A program made the position numbers and the translations under genes. 64,000 bases of DNA from Azospirillum brasilense (GTDB lineage Bacteria > Pseudomonadota > Alphaproteobacteria > Azospirillales > Azospirillaceae). A model generated the notes under the pieces. The model was given only the letters and a program-made list of their open reading frames with translations. It did no database searches and was not told the DNA's origin. Location: contig NZ_VITH01000006.1 of the NCBI RefSeq assembly GCF_007827815.1, forward strand, positions 248,001 through 312,000, given 5' to 3'. Shown here piece after piece: positions 24,154 to 33,115 of this stretch (position 1 is its first letter; each line of letters opens with the position of its first letter).

Positions 24154-26307
24154 ATGAGTGATATTTCCAACAAGCGACTGATCCGCTTCCTTTTGAGCAG
24201 CACGGCGCTCGCCGCCCTGCTGGTGCCGGCGCTCGCCCAGGCGCAGGACGCGGCCGCCCCGGCGGTCCTGGCCCCCGTGACCGTCGAGGGCAACCGGAGC
24301 GCTGACACCGCCACCAGCCCGGTCCGCGGCTATGTGCCCGGCCGTTCGGCCACGGGCTCCAAGACCGACATCCCGCTGGAGGCGGTCCCGCAGTCCGTCT
24401 CGGTGATCGGGCGCGAGGAGATGGACGACCGCGGCGCGCAGAAGGTGGACGAGGCGCTGCGCTACACCCCCGGCGTCTTCAGCCAGCCCTTCGGCTCGGA
24501 CAGCGACACCGACTGGATCTTCATCCGCGGCTTCCAGGCGACGCAGACCGGCATTTACCAGGACGGGCTCCAGCTCTACAGCTACGGTTTCGGCGGCCAG
24601 TTCGTGGACAGCTACACGCTGGAGCGGATCGAGGTGCTGCGCGGCGCCTCCTCCGTCCTCTACGGCGGCAGCAACCCCGGCGGTCTGGTGAATTACGTCA
24701 CCAAGCGGCCCGGCGACACGCCGGTGCGCTCGGTCGAGGCGGGGATCAACCAGCACGGCACCGCCCATCTCGGCGTGGACGTCGGCGGCGCCATCGACCC
24801 GACGCTGAGCTACCGGCTGACCGGGCGCATCGCCGGCGGCGACAGCTACACCGACTTCGCGGACGGCTTCCGCGGCACCATCTCGCCGAGTTTCAAGTGG
24901 TCACCGAACGAGCGCAGCACGCTGACGGTGCTGAGCAACTACACCGACATCGACGAGACGCACAACGGCGGCGCCTTCCTGCCCTATGTCGGCACGGTGA
25001 AGCCGGCCCCCTTCGGGCGCATCGACCGCAAGTCCAACTTCACCGAGCCGGACATCGACACCTACCGGCGCCGGCAGGCCTCCGTCGGCTACGAGTTCGA
25101 GCACCGCTTCGACAACGACCTGACCTTCCGCCAGAACGCCCGCTACGGCTACAGCCGGGTCCACGAGGTTTCGGTCTACCCCTACGGCTACAACGCCTTC
25201 TCGGCGGTGCCGACAGACCCGGACAACCTGCTGTCGCGCATCAATTTCGAGCACACGACCAAGGTCAACACTTTCCTGATCGACAACCAGCTCGAATCCA
25301 AGTGGCAGACCGGGCCGGTCGCCCACACGGCGCTGGTTGGCGTCGACTACAAGTATTTCAAGATGGATCAGGTGCAGGCGTCCGGCTCGGCCACGCCGAT
25401 CAGCGCCACCAACCCGGTCTACGGCGCCGCGCAGGGCCAGCGCTTCTCCTACATCGACCAGGAGCTGACGATGGGTCAGCTCGGCGTCTATTTGCAGGAC
25501 CAGATGCGCTTCGGCCAGGGCTTCCTGGTGACGCTGAACGGGCGCTACGACATCGCCTCGACCGACGCCGACGGCACGCCCGCCTACGATGGCAAGGACG
25601 GCAAGTTCAGCGGGCGCGCCGGTCTGGCCTACGAGTTCGCCAACGGCATCACCCCCTATGTCAGCGCCTCGACCTTCTTCAACCCGGTGCTGGGATCGTC
25701 GGCGGTGGCCGGCGTGTTCAAGCCGGAGACCGGCCAGCAGTACGAGGTCGGCGTCAAGTACCGTCCGGCCTGGATGGACGCCATCTTCACCGCGGCCCTG
25801 TTCGACCTGACGCGCACCAACGTGGTGACCGGCGCCTTCAACGCCGAGACGCAGTTGGGCGAGGTCAATTCACGCGGCATCGAGCTTGAGGCCAAGGCCA
25901 ACATCACGCCGAACCTGAAGGCGGTCGCCTCCTTCACCGCGCTCGACCTCGACATCAAGAAGGACGCCAACCCGGCGCTGATCGGCAAGACCCCCTACAT
26001 CGTGCCGCAGGTCCAGGGCTCGGCCTTCCTCGACTACACCTTCCGGGAGAGCGCGCTGGACGGCGTGTCGGTGGGCGGCGGCGTGCGCTACGTCGGCTCG
26101 TCCTGGGCCGACAACGAGAACACGTTGAAGGTCCCCGCCGCCACCGTCTTCGACGCGCGGATCGGCTACAAGCCCGCCGCCTGGGGCGTGAATCTCGCCG
26201 TGACCAACCTGTTCGACAAGGAGTATGTGGCGAGCTGCCAGACCCAGTTCTCCTGCGGTTACGCCGAGGGCCGGACGGCTCTGCTGACCGTCAACATGAC
26301 GTGGTGA
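24154..26307 (+). CDS. TonB-dependent siderophore receptor
   Basis: An outer-membrane ferri-siderophore receptor of 717 residues. The signal peptide ends near ALAQAQDAAA, and the TonB-box region is at VLAPVTVEGN. The plug carries TDIPLEAVPQSVSVIGREEM and LERIEVLRGASSVLYGGSNP followed by GGLVNYVTKRP, all typical of FhuA/FpvA-like receptors. No STN domain is present. The barrel ends in TVNMTW with a terminal aromatic residue. Many aromatic beta-strand repeats and a CQTQFSC loop lie near the C-terminus. It has its own Fur-like box, follows an AraC regulator, and precedes a FhuC/FhuD/FhuB-like set, separated from it by a palindromic repeat element. Confidence 0.93.
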   Translation: MSDISNKRLIRFLLSSTALAALLVPALAQAQDAAAPAVLAPVTVEGNRSADTATSPVRGYVPGRSATGSKTDIPLEAVPQSVSVIGREEMDDRGAQKVDEALRYTPGVFSQPFGSDSDTDWIFIRGFQATQTGIYQDGLQLYSYGFGGQFVDSYTLERIEVLRGASSVLYGGSNPGGLVNYVTKRPGDTPVRSVEAGINQHGTAHLGVDVGGAIDPTLSYRLTGRIAGGDSYTDFADGFRGTISPSFKWSPNERSTLTVLSNYTDIDETHNGGAFLPYVGTVKPAPFGRIDRKSNFTEPDIDTYRRRQASVGYEFEHRFDNDLTFRQNARYGYSRVHEVSVYPYGYNAFSAVPTDPDNLLSRINFEHTTKVNTFLIDNQLESKWQTGPVAHTALVGVDYKYFKMDQVQASGSATPISATNPVYGAAQGQRFSYIDQELTMGQLGVYLQDQMRFGQGFLVTLNGRYDIASTDADGTPAYDGKDGKFSGRAGLAYEFANGITPYVSASTFFNPVLGSSAVAGVFKPETGQQYEVGVKYRPAWMDAIFTAALFDLTRTNVVTGAFNAETQLGEVNSRGIELEAKANITPNLKAVASFTALDLDIKKDANPALIGKTPYIVPQVQGSAFLDYTFRESALDGVSVGGGVRYVGSSWADNENTLKVPAATVFDARIGYKPAAWGVNLAVTNLFDKEYVASCQTQFSCGYAEGRTALLTVNMTW

Positions 26308-26315
26308 CGTGAATT

Positions 26316-26447
26316 CCCTCTCCCCTCTGGGGAGAGGGTTAGGGTGAGGGGGTTGCGCTTTTGCCGAACGTGCCGCTACGGACATCCCCCTCACCCTCCC
26401 CACGCCTGCGGCGCGGGTCCCCTCCCTCTCCCCGGAGGGGCGAGGGA
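26316..26447. repeat. Interspersed palindromic repeat, copy 2
   Basis: The first ~50 bases are the exact reverse complement of the right half of the 14169-14286 element, including the palindrome CCCTCTCCCCTCTGGGGAGA and GGGGGTTGCGCTTTTGCCG. The right end differs (CCTCCCTCTCCCCGGAGGGG). It fills the gap between the receptor and the ABC ATPase gene and could act as an intercistronic stem. Confidence 0.75.
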
Positions 26448-26464
26448 TACAGAGGTGAAGACCG

Positions 26465-27256
26465 ATGAGCCCGGACCAGACCCAACCCCTCTACGACCTC
26501 GACGGCGTGAGCTTCGCCGTTGCCGGACGGGCGATCCTGTCGGGATTGTCTCTCCGGCTGGATCCGGGGCGGATCTATGGGCTGGTCGGCCCCAACGGGT
26601 CGGGCAAGAGCACGCTGATCCGCCTGCTGGCGCGCCAGCAGCCGCCGGGCGGCGGGACCATCCGCTGCCTGGGGGCGGACCTCGCGCGGATCGGCGACCG
26701 CGACTTTGCCCGCACCATCGCCTACATGCCACAATTCACCCCGCCCGCCGAAGGCATGACGGTGCGGGAGCTGGTGGCGCTGGGCCGCTTTCCCTGGCAC
26801 GGCGCGCTCGGCCGCTTCGGGGTGGAGGACGCCGCCAAGGTGGCGGAGGCCATCGCCGAAACCCACCTGGACGCCTTCGCCGACCGGCTGGTCGACAGCC
26901 TGTCGGGCGGCGAGCGGCAGCGCGTCTGGCTGGCCATGATGCTGGCGCAGGACACGCGCGGCCTGCTGCTCGACGAGCCGACCTCGGCGCTGGACATCGC
27001 CAGCCAAGTGGAACTGCTGGGGCTGGTGCGCCGGCTGAGCCGGGCGCGCGGCATCGGCGCGGTCATCGTGCTGCACGACATCAACATGGCGGCCAGCGTC
27101 TGCGACGAGATCCTGGCGATGCGCAACGGCGCGCTGATCGCCCAGGGCACGCCGGATGCCATCATGACCAGCGAGACGCTGGAGGCCATCTACCGCCTCG
27201 CCATGACGACCGTCCCGCACCCGGTGACCGGCAAGCCGATCGGTTGCGTGCTGTGA
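26465..27256 (+). CDS. fhuC: Iron-siderophore ABC transporter ATPase (FhuC-like)
   Basis: The 263-residue nucleotide-binding subunit of the second importer. Walker A is GPNGSGKST, the Q-loop is YMPQFTP, the signature is LSGGERQRV, Walker B is GLLLDEPTSALD, and the H-loop is VLHDINMAASVCD. It is a close paralogue of the ATPase at 9301, sharing long identical stretches such as [17 protein letters not shown]. Its TGA overlaps the next gene's GTG by 4 bp. Gene order here is ATPase, binding protein, permease, unlike the first block, so the two modules are not a recent tandem copy. Confidence 0.93.
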   Translation: MSPDQTQPLYDLDGVSFAVAGRAILSGLSLRLDPGRIYGLVGPNGSGKSTLIRLLARQQPPGGGTIRCLGADLARIGDRDFARTIAYMPQFTPPAEGMTVRELVALGRFPWHGALGRFGVEDAAKVAEAIAETHLDAFADRLVDSLSGGERQRVWLAMMLAQDTRGLLLDEPTSALDIASQVELLGLVRRLSRARGIGAVIVLHDINMAASVCDEILAMRNGALIAQGTPDAIMTSETLEAIYRLAMTTVPHPVTGKPIGCVL

Positions 27257-28149
27257 CGGGGCGGGCCACCATCACCCGCCGCAACGCGCTGGGCCTCGCC
27301 GCCGGAGCGGCGCTGCTGCCCCGCCTCGGGCGCGCCGCGTCCGGGCGGCGGGTCGCCGCCATCGACTGGGCGGGGCTGGAGACGGCGCTGGCCCTGGGCA
27401 TCCTGCCGGTCGCCGCGACCGAGCTGATCCAGTTCCGCAAGACCGTCGTCGAGCCGGAGGTGCCAGACTCGGTCATCGACCTCGGTCTGCGCGGCATGCC
27501 GAATTACGAGGCGCTGACGCTGGCCGAGCCAGACCTCATCCTCACCTCCAACTATTACGAGGGGCAGCGGGCGAGCCTGGAGCGGGTGGCGGATACCCTA
27601 TCGCTGCCGATCTACCAGCCGGGCGTGCCGCCCTACCCGCTGGCCGCCGAAGCGGCGCAGACTCTCGGCCGGGCGCTGGGTCGCGAGGCGGAGGCCCGCG
27701 CCGTCGTCGCCGGGGCCGACGCGGAGATCGCCCGGCTGGGCGAGTCCCTGCGCGGCGCGGTCCGCCGCCCGGTGCTGGCGATCAACTTCGGCGACGCCCG
27801 CCATGTCCGCGCCTTCGGCGACGACAGCATGTTCGGCGCGGTGCTCCAGCGGTTGGGGCTGCGCAACGCCTGGGCCTCGCAATCGAGCTACAGCGCCGCG
27901 GCGCCGCTGGGGATCGAGGCGCTGGCCCGCATGCCGGACGCCATCACCGTCGTCGTTCCGCCGCTGCCGTCCGACGTGGTGCGGGGGCTGGACGACAGCG
28001 CCCTGTGGCAGGCCCTGCCGATGGTGCGGGAAAAGCGGGTGAGCGTGATCGAGCCGGTCAACCATTTCGGCGGGCTTCCGGCGGCCCTGCGCTTCGCCCG
28101 CCTCGTCAGCGCCGCCCTGCTGCGGCCGGAGACCGTTCGCCATGGCTGA
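27253..28149 (+). CDS. fhuD: Iron-siderophore periplasmic binding protein (FhuD-like)
   Basis: A 298-residue binding protein with a twin-arginine-like N-terminus (ITRRNALGLAAGAALLPRLG). It shares with the first copy the block AAIDWAGLETALALGILPVA and the later NHFGGLPAALRFARLVS. I start at the GTG at 27253 because it overlaps the ATPase stop codon as GTGA; a longer open frame upstream is the shadow of the ATPase gene. It is followed by an 8-bp overlap with the permease gene. It delivers the ligand of the second receptor to the FhuB-like channel. The start codon type suggests coupled, lower translation. Confidence 0.87.
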   Translation: MTGRATITRRNALGLAAGAALLPRLGRAASGRRVAAIDWAGLETALALGILPVAATELIQFRKTVVEPEVPDSVIDLGLRGMPNYEALTLAEPDLILTSNYYEGQRASLERVADTLSLPIYQPGVPPYPLAAEAAQTLGRALGREAEARAVVAGADAEIARLGESLRGAVRRPVLAINFGDARHVRAFGDDSMFGAVLQRLGLRNAWASQSSYSAAAPLGIEALARMPDAITVVVPPLPSDVVRGLDDSALWQALPMVREKRVSVIEPVNHFGGLPAALRFARLVSAALLRPETVRHG

Positions 28150-30127
28150 GCGCGCGGGACTCAACCGCATCCTGCTGTGGAGCGGGCTGGCGCTGGCCGC
28201 CGCCCTTCTGTCGATCCGGCAGATCGCCGGGCACGCCGCCCCCGCCATACCCCTGCCGCCGGACGTGGCGGCGCTGGACGGCGTCATCCTCTATCACAGC
28301 GTGCTGCCGCGGATCGCGGTGGCGCTGGTCGCCGGGGCGGCGCTCGGCCTGTCCGGACTGCTGCTCCAGCGCGTGCTGCGCAACCCGTTGGCCGAGCCCT
28401 CGACGCTCGGCGTGTCGGCGGGCGCCCAGCTCGCCCTGACGCTGGGGATGCTCTACGCCCCGGCGCTGATGGACGGCGCGCGGGAGGGGGTGGCGCTGGC
28501 CGGCGGGCTGGCGGCGGTCGGGCTGATCCTCGCCATGACGTGGCGGCGCGGGCTGGAGCCGGTGGCCGTCATGCTGGCCGGCATGATGGTCGCCCTGACC
28601 GCGACGATGGGCAGCGCCGCGCTGATCCTTGCCAACGGCGAGTATCTCTTCTCCATCTTCCTCTGGGGCGGCGGGGCGCTGGCGCAGCAGAGCTGGGGGC
28701 CGACGCTGACCATCGCCGTCCGTCTGGCGATCGGCGTCGGCGCCGCCTTTCTGCTGATGCGCCCGCTGACCATCCTGGGGCTGGACGATGCCAGCGCCCG
28801 CGGCCTCGGCGTCGCCCTGAACGCCACGCGCTTCGGAATCATCGGGATCGCGGTCTGGCTGGCGGCCAGCGTGACGGCGGAGGTCGGGGTGATCGGCTTC
28901 GTCGGTCTGGCCGCGCCGGCGCTGGCCCATCTCAGCGGCGCGCGGACCCAGGGCCAGAGGCTGGTCGCCGCCCCGCTGATCGGCGCGCTCCTGCTCTGGC
29001 TGACCGACGGGCTGGTGCAGCTTCTGGCCGGGGTGGACGGAGAGCGCGTGCCGACCGGCGCCGCGACGGCGCTGCTCGGCGGCCCGCTGCTGCTCTGGTT
29101 GCTGCCGCGCCTGCGCATGTTCGAATGGCCGTCCCTGAACAGCCGTCCGGCGCCGTCGCGCCGCAGCCCGCACCATTACCGGCTGATCGCTCTGTTCGCC
29201 GTCCTCGGCGCGGTCGCCGTGGGCCTCGCGCTCACGGTCGGCTATGGCCCGGACGGCTGGACGCTGTCCACCGGCCCGTTGCTCGACACGCTGCTGGGCT
29301 GGCGCGGGCCGCGCGTGGCGGTCGCGGCGGCGGCGGGAGCGATGCTGGCCGCCGCCGGGATGCTGTTGCAGCGGGTGACCGCCAACCCGCTGGCCAGCCC
29401 GGAAATCCTCGGCGTCGGCACCGGGGCCGGCGTCGGGCTGACCGCCGCGCTGTTCCTCGTCGCGGCCCCCGGCTTCGGCCTGCAGCTTGCCGCATCGGCG
29501 GCGGGGGCGGTGCTGACTCTGACCGCCATGCTCGCCCTGTCGCTGCGCGCCGGCTTCGGGCCGGAGCGGCTCCTGCTCGCAGGCATCGCCATGAGCGCCC
29601 TGTGCAGCGCCATCCTGACCGCGGTCATCGCCACCGGCACGCCGCAAGCCTTCGCCCTGCTGCGCTGGCTGAGCGGCTCGACCAACGAGGTCGGTCCGGG
29701 CGACGCTTGGTTCTGCGCCGGTGTGGCGGTGCTTCTGCTGGCAACCCTGCCGCTGACCGCCAAGTGGCTGGAGGTCCTGCCGCTGGGCGATGTGACGGCG
29801 CGGTCCGTCGGGTTGCCGGTTCGGCGCTGCCGCGCCCTGCTGGTGCTGCTGGCCGGGCTGCTGACCGCGGCGGCGGCGCTGTTCGTCGGGCCGCTGAGCT
29901 TCATCGGCCTGATCGCGCCGCACCTCGCCCGGCTGGCCGGGCTGGGCCGCCCGCTCCAGCAGGGGATCGGGGCGGTGCTGATCGGCGCCGGGCTGATGGT
30001 GGTGTCGGACTGGCTGGCCCGCACCGTCGCTTTCCCCTATCAATTGCCCCTTGGTCTTTTTGCCGCGCTGCTCGCCGGCCCCTATCTGGTCTGGCTGCTC
30101 GGCCGGTCCAACGCCCGCACTCCGTGA
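28142..30127 (+). CDS. fhuB: Fused double permease of ferric-siderophore ABC importer (FhuB-like)
   Basis: A 661-residue tandem FecCD permease, like the one at 6204. First-half marks are LLLQRVLRNPLAEPSTLGVS and GVIGFVGLAAPALAHLSG; second-half marks are LLQRVTANPLASPEILGVG and GPLSFIGLIAPHLARLAG. It overlaps the binding protein gene by 8 bp. Presence of two complete FhuBCD-like sets in 24 kb indicates at least two chemically distinct siderophores are taken up, or a donor-acceptor paralogue pair after divergence. An ABC exporter follows about 40 bp downstream. Confidence 0.93.
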   Translation: MAERAGLNRILLWSGLALAAALLSIRQIAGHAAPAIPLPPDVAALDGVILYHSVLPRIAVALVAGAALGLSGLLLQRVLRNPLAEPSTLGVSAGAQLALTLGMLYAPALMDGAREGVALAGGLAAVGLILAMTWRRGLEPVAVMLAGMMVALTATMGSAALILANGEYLFSIFLWGGGALAQQSWGPTLTIAVRLAIGVGAAFLLMRPLTILGLDDASARGLGVALNATRFGIIGIAVWLAASVTAEVGVIGFVGLAAPALAHLSGARTQGQRLVAAPLIGALLLWLTDGLVQLLAGVDGERVPTGAATALLGGPLLLWLLPRLRMFEWPSLNSRPAPSRRSPHHYRLIALFAVLGAVAVGLALTVGYGPDGWTLSTGPLLDTLLGWRGPRVAVAAAAGAMLAAAGMLLQRVTANPLASPEILGVGTGAGVGLTAALFLVAAPGFGLQLAASAAGAVLTLTAMLALSLRAGFGPERLLLAGIAMSALCSAILTAVIATGTPQAFALLRWLSGSTNEVGPGDAWFCAGVAVLLLATLPLTAKWLEVLPLGDVTARSVGLPVRRCRALLVLLAGLLTAAAALFVGPLSFIGLIAPHLARLAGLGRPLQQGIGAVLIGAGLMVVSDWLARTVAFPYQLPLGLFAALLAGPYLVWLLGRSNARTP

Positions 30128-30170
30128 GCCGTTCCGTTCACCCTTTTGCCGTTCCGCAATGAGAAGAGCC

Positions 30171-31847
30171 ATGCTTCGCCGCTTCCTCTCCTACTATCGC
30201 CCCTTCACCGGCCTGCTGGTCCTCGACATCGTCTGCGCCGTCCTGTCGGGCCTGCTGGAGCTGGGGTTCCCGATGGCCGTGCGCGCCTTCGTGGACCAGC
30301 TCCTGCCGACCCAGGACTGGCCGCTGATCGTCGCCGCCACGGTGGCGCTGCTGGCGATCTACATGGCGAACGGCGGGCTGATGGCCATCGTGACCTACTG
30401 GGGCCACATGCTCGGCGTGAACATCGAGACGGAGATGCGCCGCAAGAGCTTCGACCATCTGCAGAAGCTCTCCTTCAGCTTCTACGACAACAACAAGACG
30501 GGCCACCTCGTCGGGCGGGTCACCCGCGACCTGGACGAGATCGGCGAGGTGGCGCACCACGGCCCCGAGGACCTGCTGATCGCGGTCATGACCTTCGTCG
30601 GCGCCTTCATTCTGATGGCGGTGGTGCATCTGCCGCTGGCGCTGATCACCGCGGCCATCGTTCCGGTGATCGCCTTCGTGACCAGCCGCTACGGCGGGCG
30701 GATGACGAAGAACTGGCAGGCGCTCTATTCCCGCGTCGGCGACTTCAATGTCCGCATCGAGGAGAATGTCGGCGGCATGCGCGTCGTCCAGGCCTTCACC
30801 AACGAGGACCACGAGCGCAAGCTGTTCGCCGAGGACAACGACCGCTACCGCACCACCAAGCTCGCCGCCTACAAGATCATGGCGGCCTCGACGACGCTCA
30901 GCTACATGAGCATGCGGCTGATCCTGATCGTCGTCATGCTGACCGGCGCGCATTTCGTGCTGGTGGGCGAGCTGACCCAGGGCGGCTTCTTCGCCTTCCT
31001 GCTGCTGGTCAACACCTTCTTCCGCCCGATCGAGAAGATCAACGCGGTCATCGAGACCTACCCCCGCGGCATCGCCGGCTTCCGCCGCTACACCCAGCTC
31101 CTCGACACCCAGCCGGACATCGCCGACGCGCCCGGCGCCGTGGCGGCCCCGGCGCTGAAGGGCGACATCCGGTTCGAGGGCGTGTCCTTCGGCTACGACC
31201 CGGCGCGCCCGGTGCTGAAGGGCGTCGACCTCTCGATCAGGGCCGGCTCGACCGTCGCCTTCGTCGGCCCGTCGGGTGCCGGCAAGACGACCATCTGTTC
31301 GCTGCTGCCGCGCTTCTACGAGGTCATGGCGGGGCGCATCACCATCGACGGGCTGGACATCCGGGCCATGACGCTGGCCTCGCTGCGCCGGCAGATCGGC
31401 ATCGTCCAGCAGGACGTGTTCCTGTTCGGCGGCACGATCCGCGAGAACATCGCCTATGGCCGTCTCGGCGCCGGCGACGCGGAGATCATGGAGGCGGCGC
31501 GGCGGGCCCATCTCGACGGGCTGATCGCCTCCCTGCCGGAGGGGCTCGACACGATCATCGGGGAGCGCGGCGTGAAGCTGTCCGGCGGGCAGAAGCAGCG
31601 CCTGACCATCGCCCGCATGTTCCTGAAGAACCCGCCGATCCTGATCCTCGACGAGGCGACCTCCGCGCTCGACACCCAGACCGAGCGGGAGATCCAGAAG
31701 TCGCTGACGGAGCTGGCGGAGGGGCGGACCACCCTGGTCATCGCCCACCGTCTGGCGACCATCCGCAACGCCGACGAGGTCTATGTCGTCGGCACCGACG
31801 GCGGGCTCCAGCGCATCACCCACGAGGAACTGGCGGCGCGCGGCTGA
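30171..31847 (+). CDS. ABC exporter, fused membrane and ATPase domains
   Basis: A half-size exporter of 558 residues that works as a homodimer. Six membrane helices occupy roughly residues 1-310 (start MLRRFLSYYRPFTGLLVLD). The ATPase has Walker A GPSGAGKTT, signature LSGGQKQR, Walker B ILILDEATSALDTQ and H-loop IAHRL, all intact, plus an A-loop region near FGYDPARPVLKG. I choose ATG 30171 after GAGAAGAG; an ATG 12 bp earlier is also in frame. It follows the FhuB-like gene by 43 bp and may be co-transcribed with the importer. Its cargo is unknown: siderophore or lipid export are options. It is not of the PvdE type seen at 1239. Confidence 0.9.
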   Translation: MLRRFLSYYRPFTGLLVLDIVCAVLSGLLELGFPMAVRAFVDQLLPTQDWPLIVAATVALLAIYMANGGLMAIVTYWGHMLGVNIETEMRRKSFDHLQKLSFSFYDNNKTGHLVGRVTRDLDEIGEVAHHGPEDLLIAVMTFVGAFILMAVVHLPLALITAAIVPVIAFVTSRYGGRMTKNWQALYSRVGDFNVRIEENVGGMRVVQAFTNEDHERKLFAEDNDRYRTTKLAAYKIMAASTTLSYMSMRLILIVVMLTGAHFVLVGELTQGGFFAFLLLVNTFFRPIEKINAVIETYPRGIAGFRRYTQLLDTQPDIADAPGAVAAPALKGDIRFEGVSFGYDPARPVLKGVDLSIRAGSTVAFVGPSGAGKTTICSLLPRFYEVMAGRITIDGLDIRAMTLASLRRQIGIVQQDVFLFGGTIRENIAYGRLGAGDAEIMEAARRAHLDGLIASLPEGLDTIIGERGVKLSGGQKQRLTIARMFLKNPPILILDEATSALDTQTEREIQKSLTELAEGRTTLVIAHRLATIRNADEVYVVGTDGGLQRITHEELAARG

Positions 31848-31861
31848 GGGCAGGGCGCGCC

Positions 31862-32098
31862 TTATCCTTCAGCGGCGATGGCCCGGGCGAAGTCGGCGAG
31901 CAGGGCGTCGGTGTCCAGGCCATAGTCGCCCGCCACTTCGGCGACGGTCTGGAAGCGCGCCATCGGGCAGCCGGGACAGGCCATCCGGTGCGCGAGGAAC
32001 ACGGCGATGGTCGATGGCCAGCGCTCCAGCACATCCTCGACGAGGTCGGAGGACGAGGGCAAGGCCGCGGTGGCGGAGTGTGGCGGCGGGGCGATCAT
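31862..32098 (-). CDS. DUF1858 domain protein (CPGC motif)
   Basis: A small protein of about 78 residues. DUF1858 is a helical domain with a conserved CPGC pair, found alone and at the N-terminus of the ScdA iron-sulfur repair proteins. Here: LVEDVLERWPSTIAVFLAHR, then MACPGCPMARFQTVAEVAGD. The ATG at 32098 gives a natural length; an in-frame start 48 bp upstream would add a Cys-containing leader. It sits on the minus strand downstream of a Crp/Fnr regulator gene, 71 bp away, and beside ubiquinone and cytochrome genes. This suggests a role in anaerobic or NO-stress metabolism, possibly metal or sulfur handling by the cysteines. Confidence 0.8.
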   Translation of the reverse strand: MIAPPPHSATAALPSSSDLVEDVLERWPSTIAVFLAHRMACPGCPMARFQTVAEVAGDYGLDTDALLADFARAIAAEG

Positions 32099-32169
32099 CC
32101 CGTCACTCTGGCACACCGGCGCGCGCGTCTCTTTGCGCCCGCGCAAACGGAACGAAGGCTCCGCCCCGG

Positions 32170-32895
32170 CTATTTCTCCTCCGGCTTCCCCGGCCTGGGC
32201 AGATCCTCGGCGATGGCGACCAGCGCGTGCGGCTGGCGGATCGTCACCTGCTGGCGCCCGCCCTCGACAATCCCCTGCCCCTCCCAGCCGCTGAGGATGC
32301 GGCTCACCGTGTGCAGCGTGGTTCCGGTCATCTCCGCAATGTCCTGGCGGGACAGCGGGAAGTCGATCTCGACGCCGTTCCCGACCCGGCGCCCCGCCTG
32401 ACGCGCCAGACGCAGAAGCGCGTGGGCGACGCGCCGCTCGACCCGCTCGGTGGACAGTTCGCGTAGGCGGGTCTGCACCTCCTGCAGGCGGCGGCCGACG
32501 ATGTCCAGGGCGTTGAGCGCGATGCGCGGGTGGCGCTCCATCAACTCGCCCATCGTGGCGGCGGTCCAGTGGACGCCGACGCAGTCGACCATGGCGAGCG
32601 CGTCGGCCGGGTAGATGCCGCCCGAGAAGACCGCCGCCGTGCCGAACATCTCCCCGCCGCCGATGTAGCGGACCACCAGCTGCTGCCCGTCGGCTCCGGT
32701 CTGGGCGATCTTGACCCGCCCGTCGATCAGCGCGTGGCAGAGCGCCGCGCGGTCGCCCTGGGAAAAGATGGTCGTCCCCTTCTCGATCCGCCGGGTCTGG
32801 GCCGATCGGACGATCTCCGCCAGCGCCGCCGCGTCCAGGCCGGAAAACAGCCGCAGGCCACGCAGAACGGCGGGATCGGGGGAAAGCGGCGTCAT
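32170..32895 (-). CDS. Crp/Fnr-family regulator, NnrR/Dnr-like
   Basis: A 241-residue regulator with a cyclic-nucleotide-fold sensor (roughly residues 10-120: LRLFSGLDAAALAEIVRSAQ, GGGEMFGTAAVFSGG) and a C-terminal Crp helix-turn-helix (LSRQDIAEMTGTTLHTVSRI). The ATG at 32895 has AGGATGG upstream. The N-terminus lacks the FNR cysteine cluster, so oxygen sensing by an iron-sulfur cluster is unlikely; this resembles NnrR/Dnr, which bind heme and sense nitric oxide. The recognition helix TLHTVSR supports NnrR-type TTG-N8-CAA targets. Such boxes are present at 33660 and 36828. It probably controls the ubiTUV cluster under low-oxygen or denitrifying conditions. Confidence 0.85.
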   Translation of the reverse strand: MTPLSPDPAVLRGLRLFSGLDAAALAEIVRSAQTRRIEKGTTIFSQGDRAALCHALIDGRVKIAQTGADGQQLVVRYIGGGEMFGTAAVFSGGIYPADALAMVDCVGVHWTAATMGELMERHPRIALNALDIVGRRLQEVQTRLRELSTERVERRVAHALLRLARQAGRRVGNGVEIDFPLSRQDIAEMTGTTLHTVSRILSGWEGQGIVEGGRQQVTIRQPHALVAIAEDLPRPGKPEEK

Positions 32896-33081
32896 CGGAC
32901 CATCCTCACGGCAAAGGCCGCACCCGGCCACCCCAGCGGGAAGCCGTCACGGAAACGTTGTCTTACACCATGACCGCCCGCGCGCCGCGCCGCAACCCGC
33001 CTGCGCCACAAACCACGACCAAGGTATCGGTTTGTCCTGTTTGCTCTGGAACAAAGAGCGATCTGATCCAGGTCTTTAGTC

Positions 33082-33098
33082 TTGTCGATGCATCACAA
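33082..33098. promoter_or_regulatory. Candidate Crp/Fnr-type palindrome before the DUF2249 gene
   Basis: TTGTCGATGCATCACAA has TTGT/ACAA ends around a central ATGCAT. The half-site spacing differs from the 14-bp TTGAC-N4-ATCAA box at 33660. It lies 18 bp before the DUF2249 ATG, so it could be a repressor site or unrelated. Confidence 0.3.
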
Positions 33099-33115
33099 CC
33101 CTCCGGACCTCCCCC

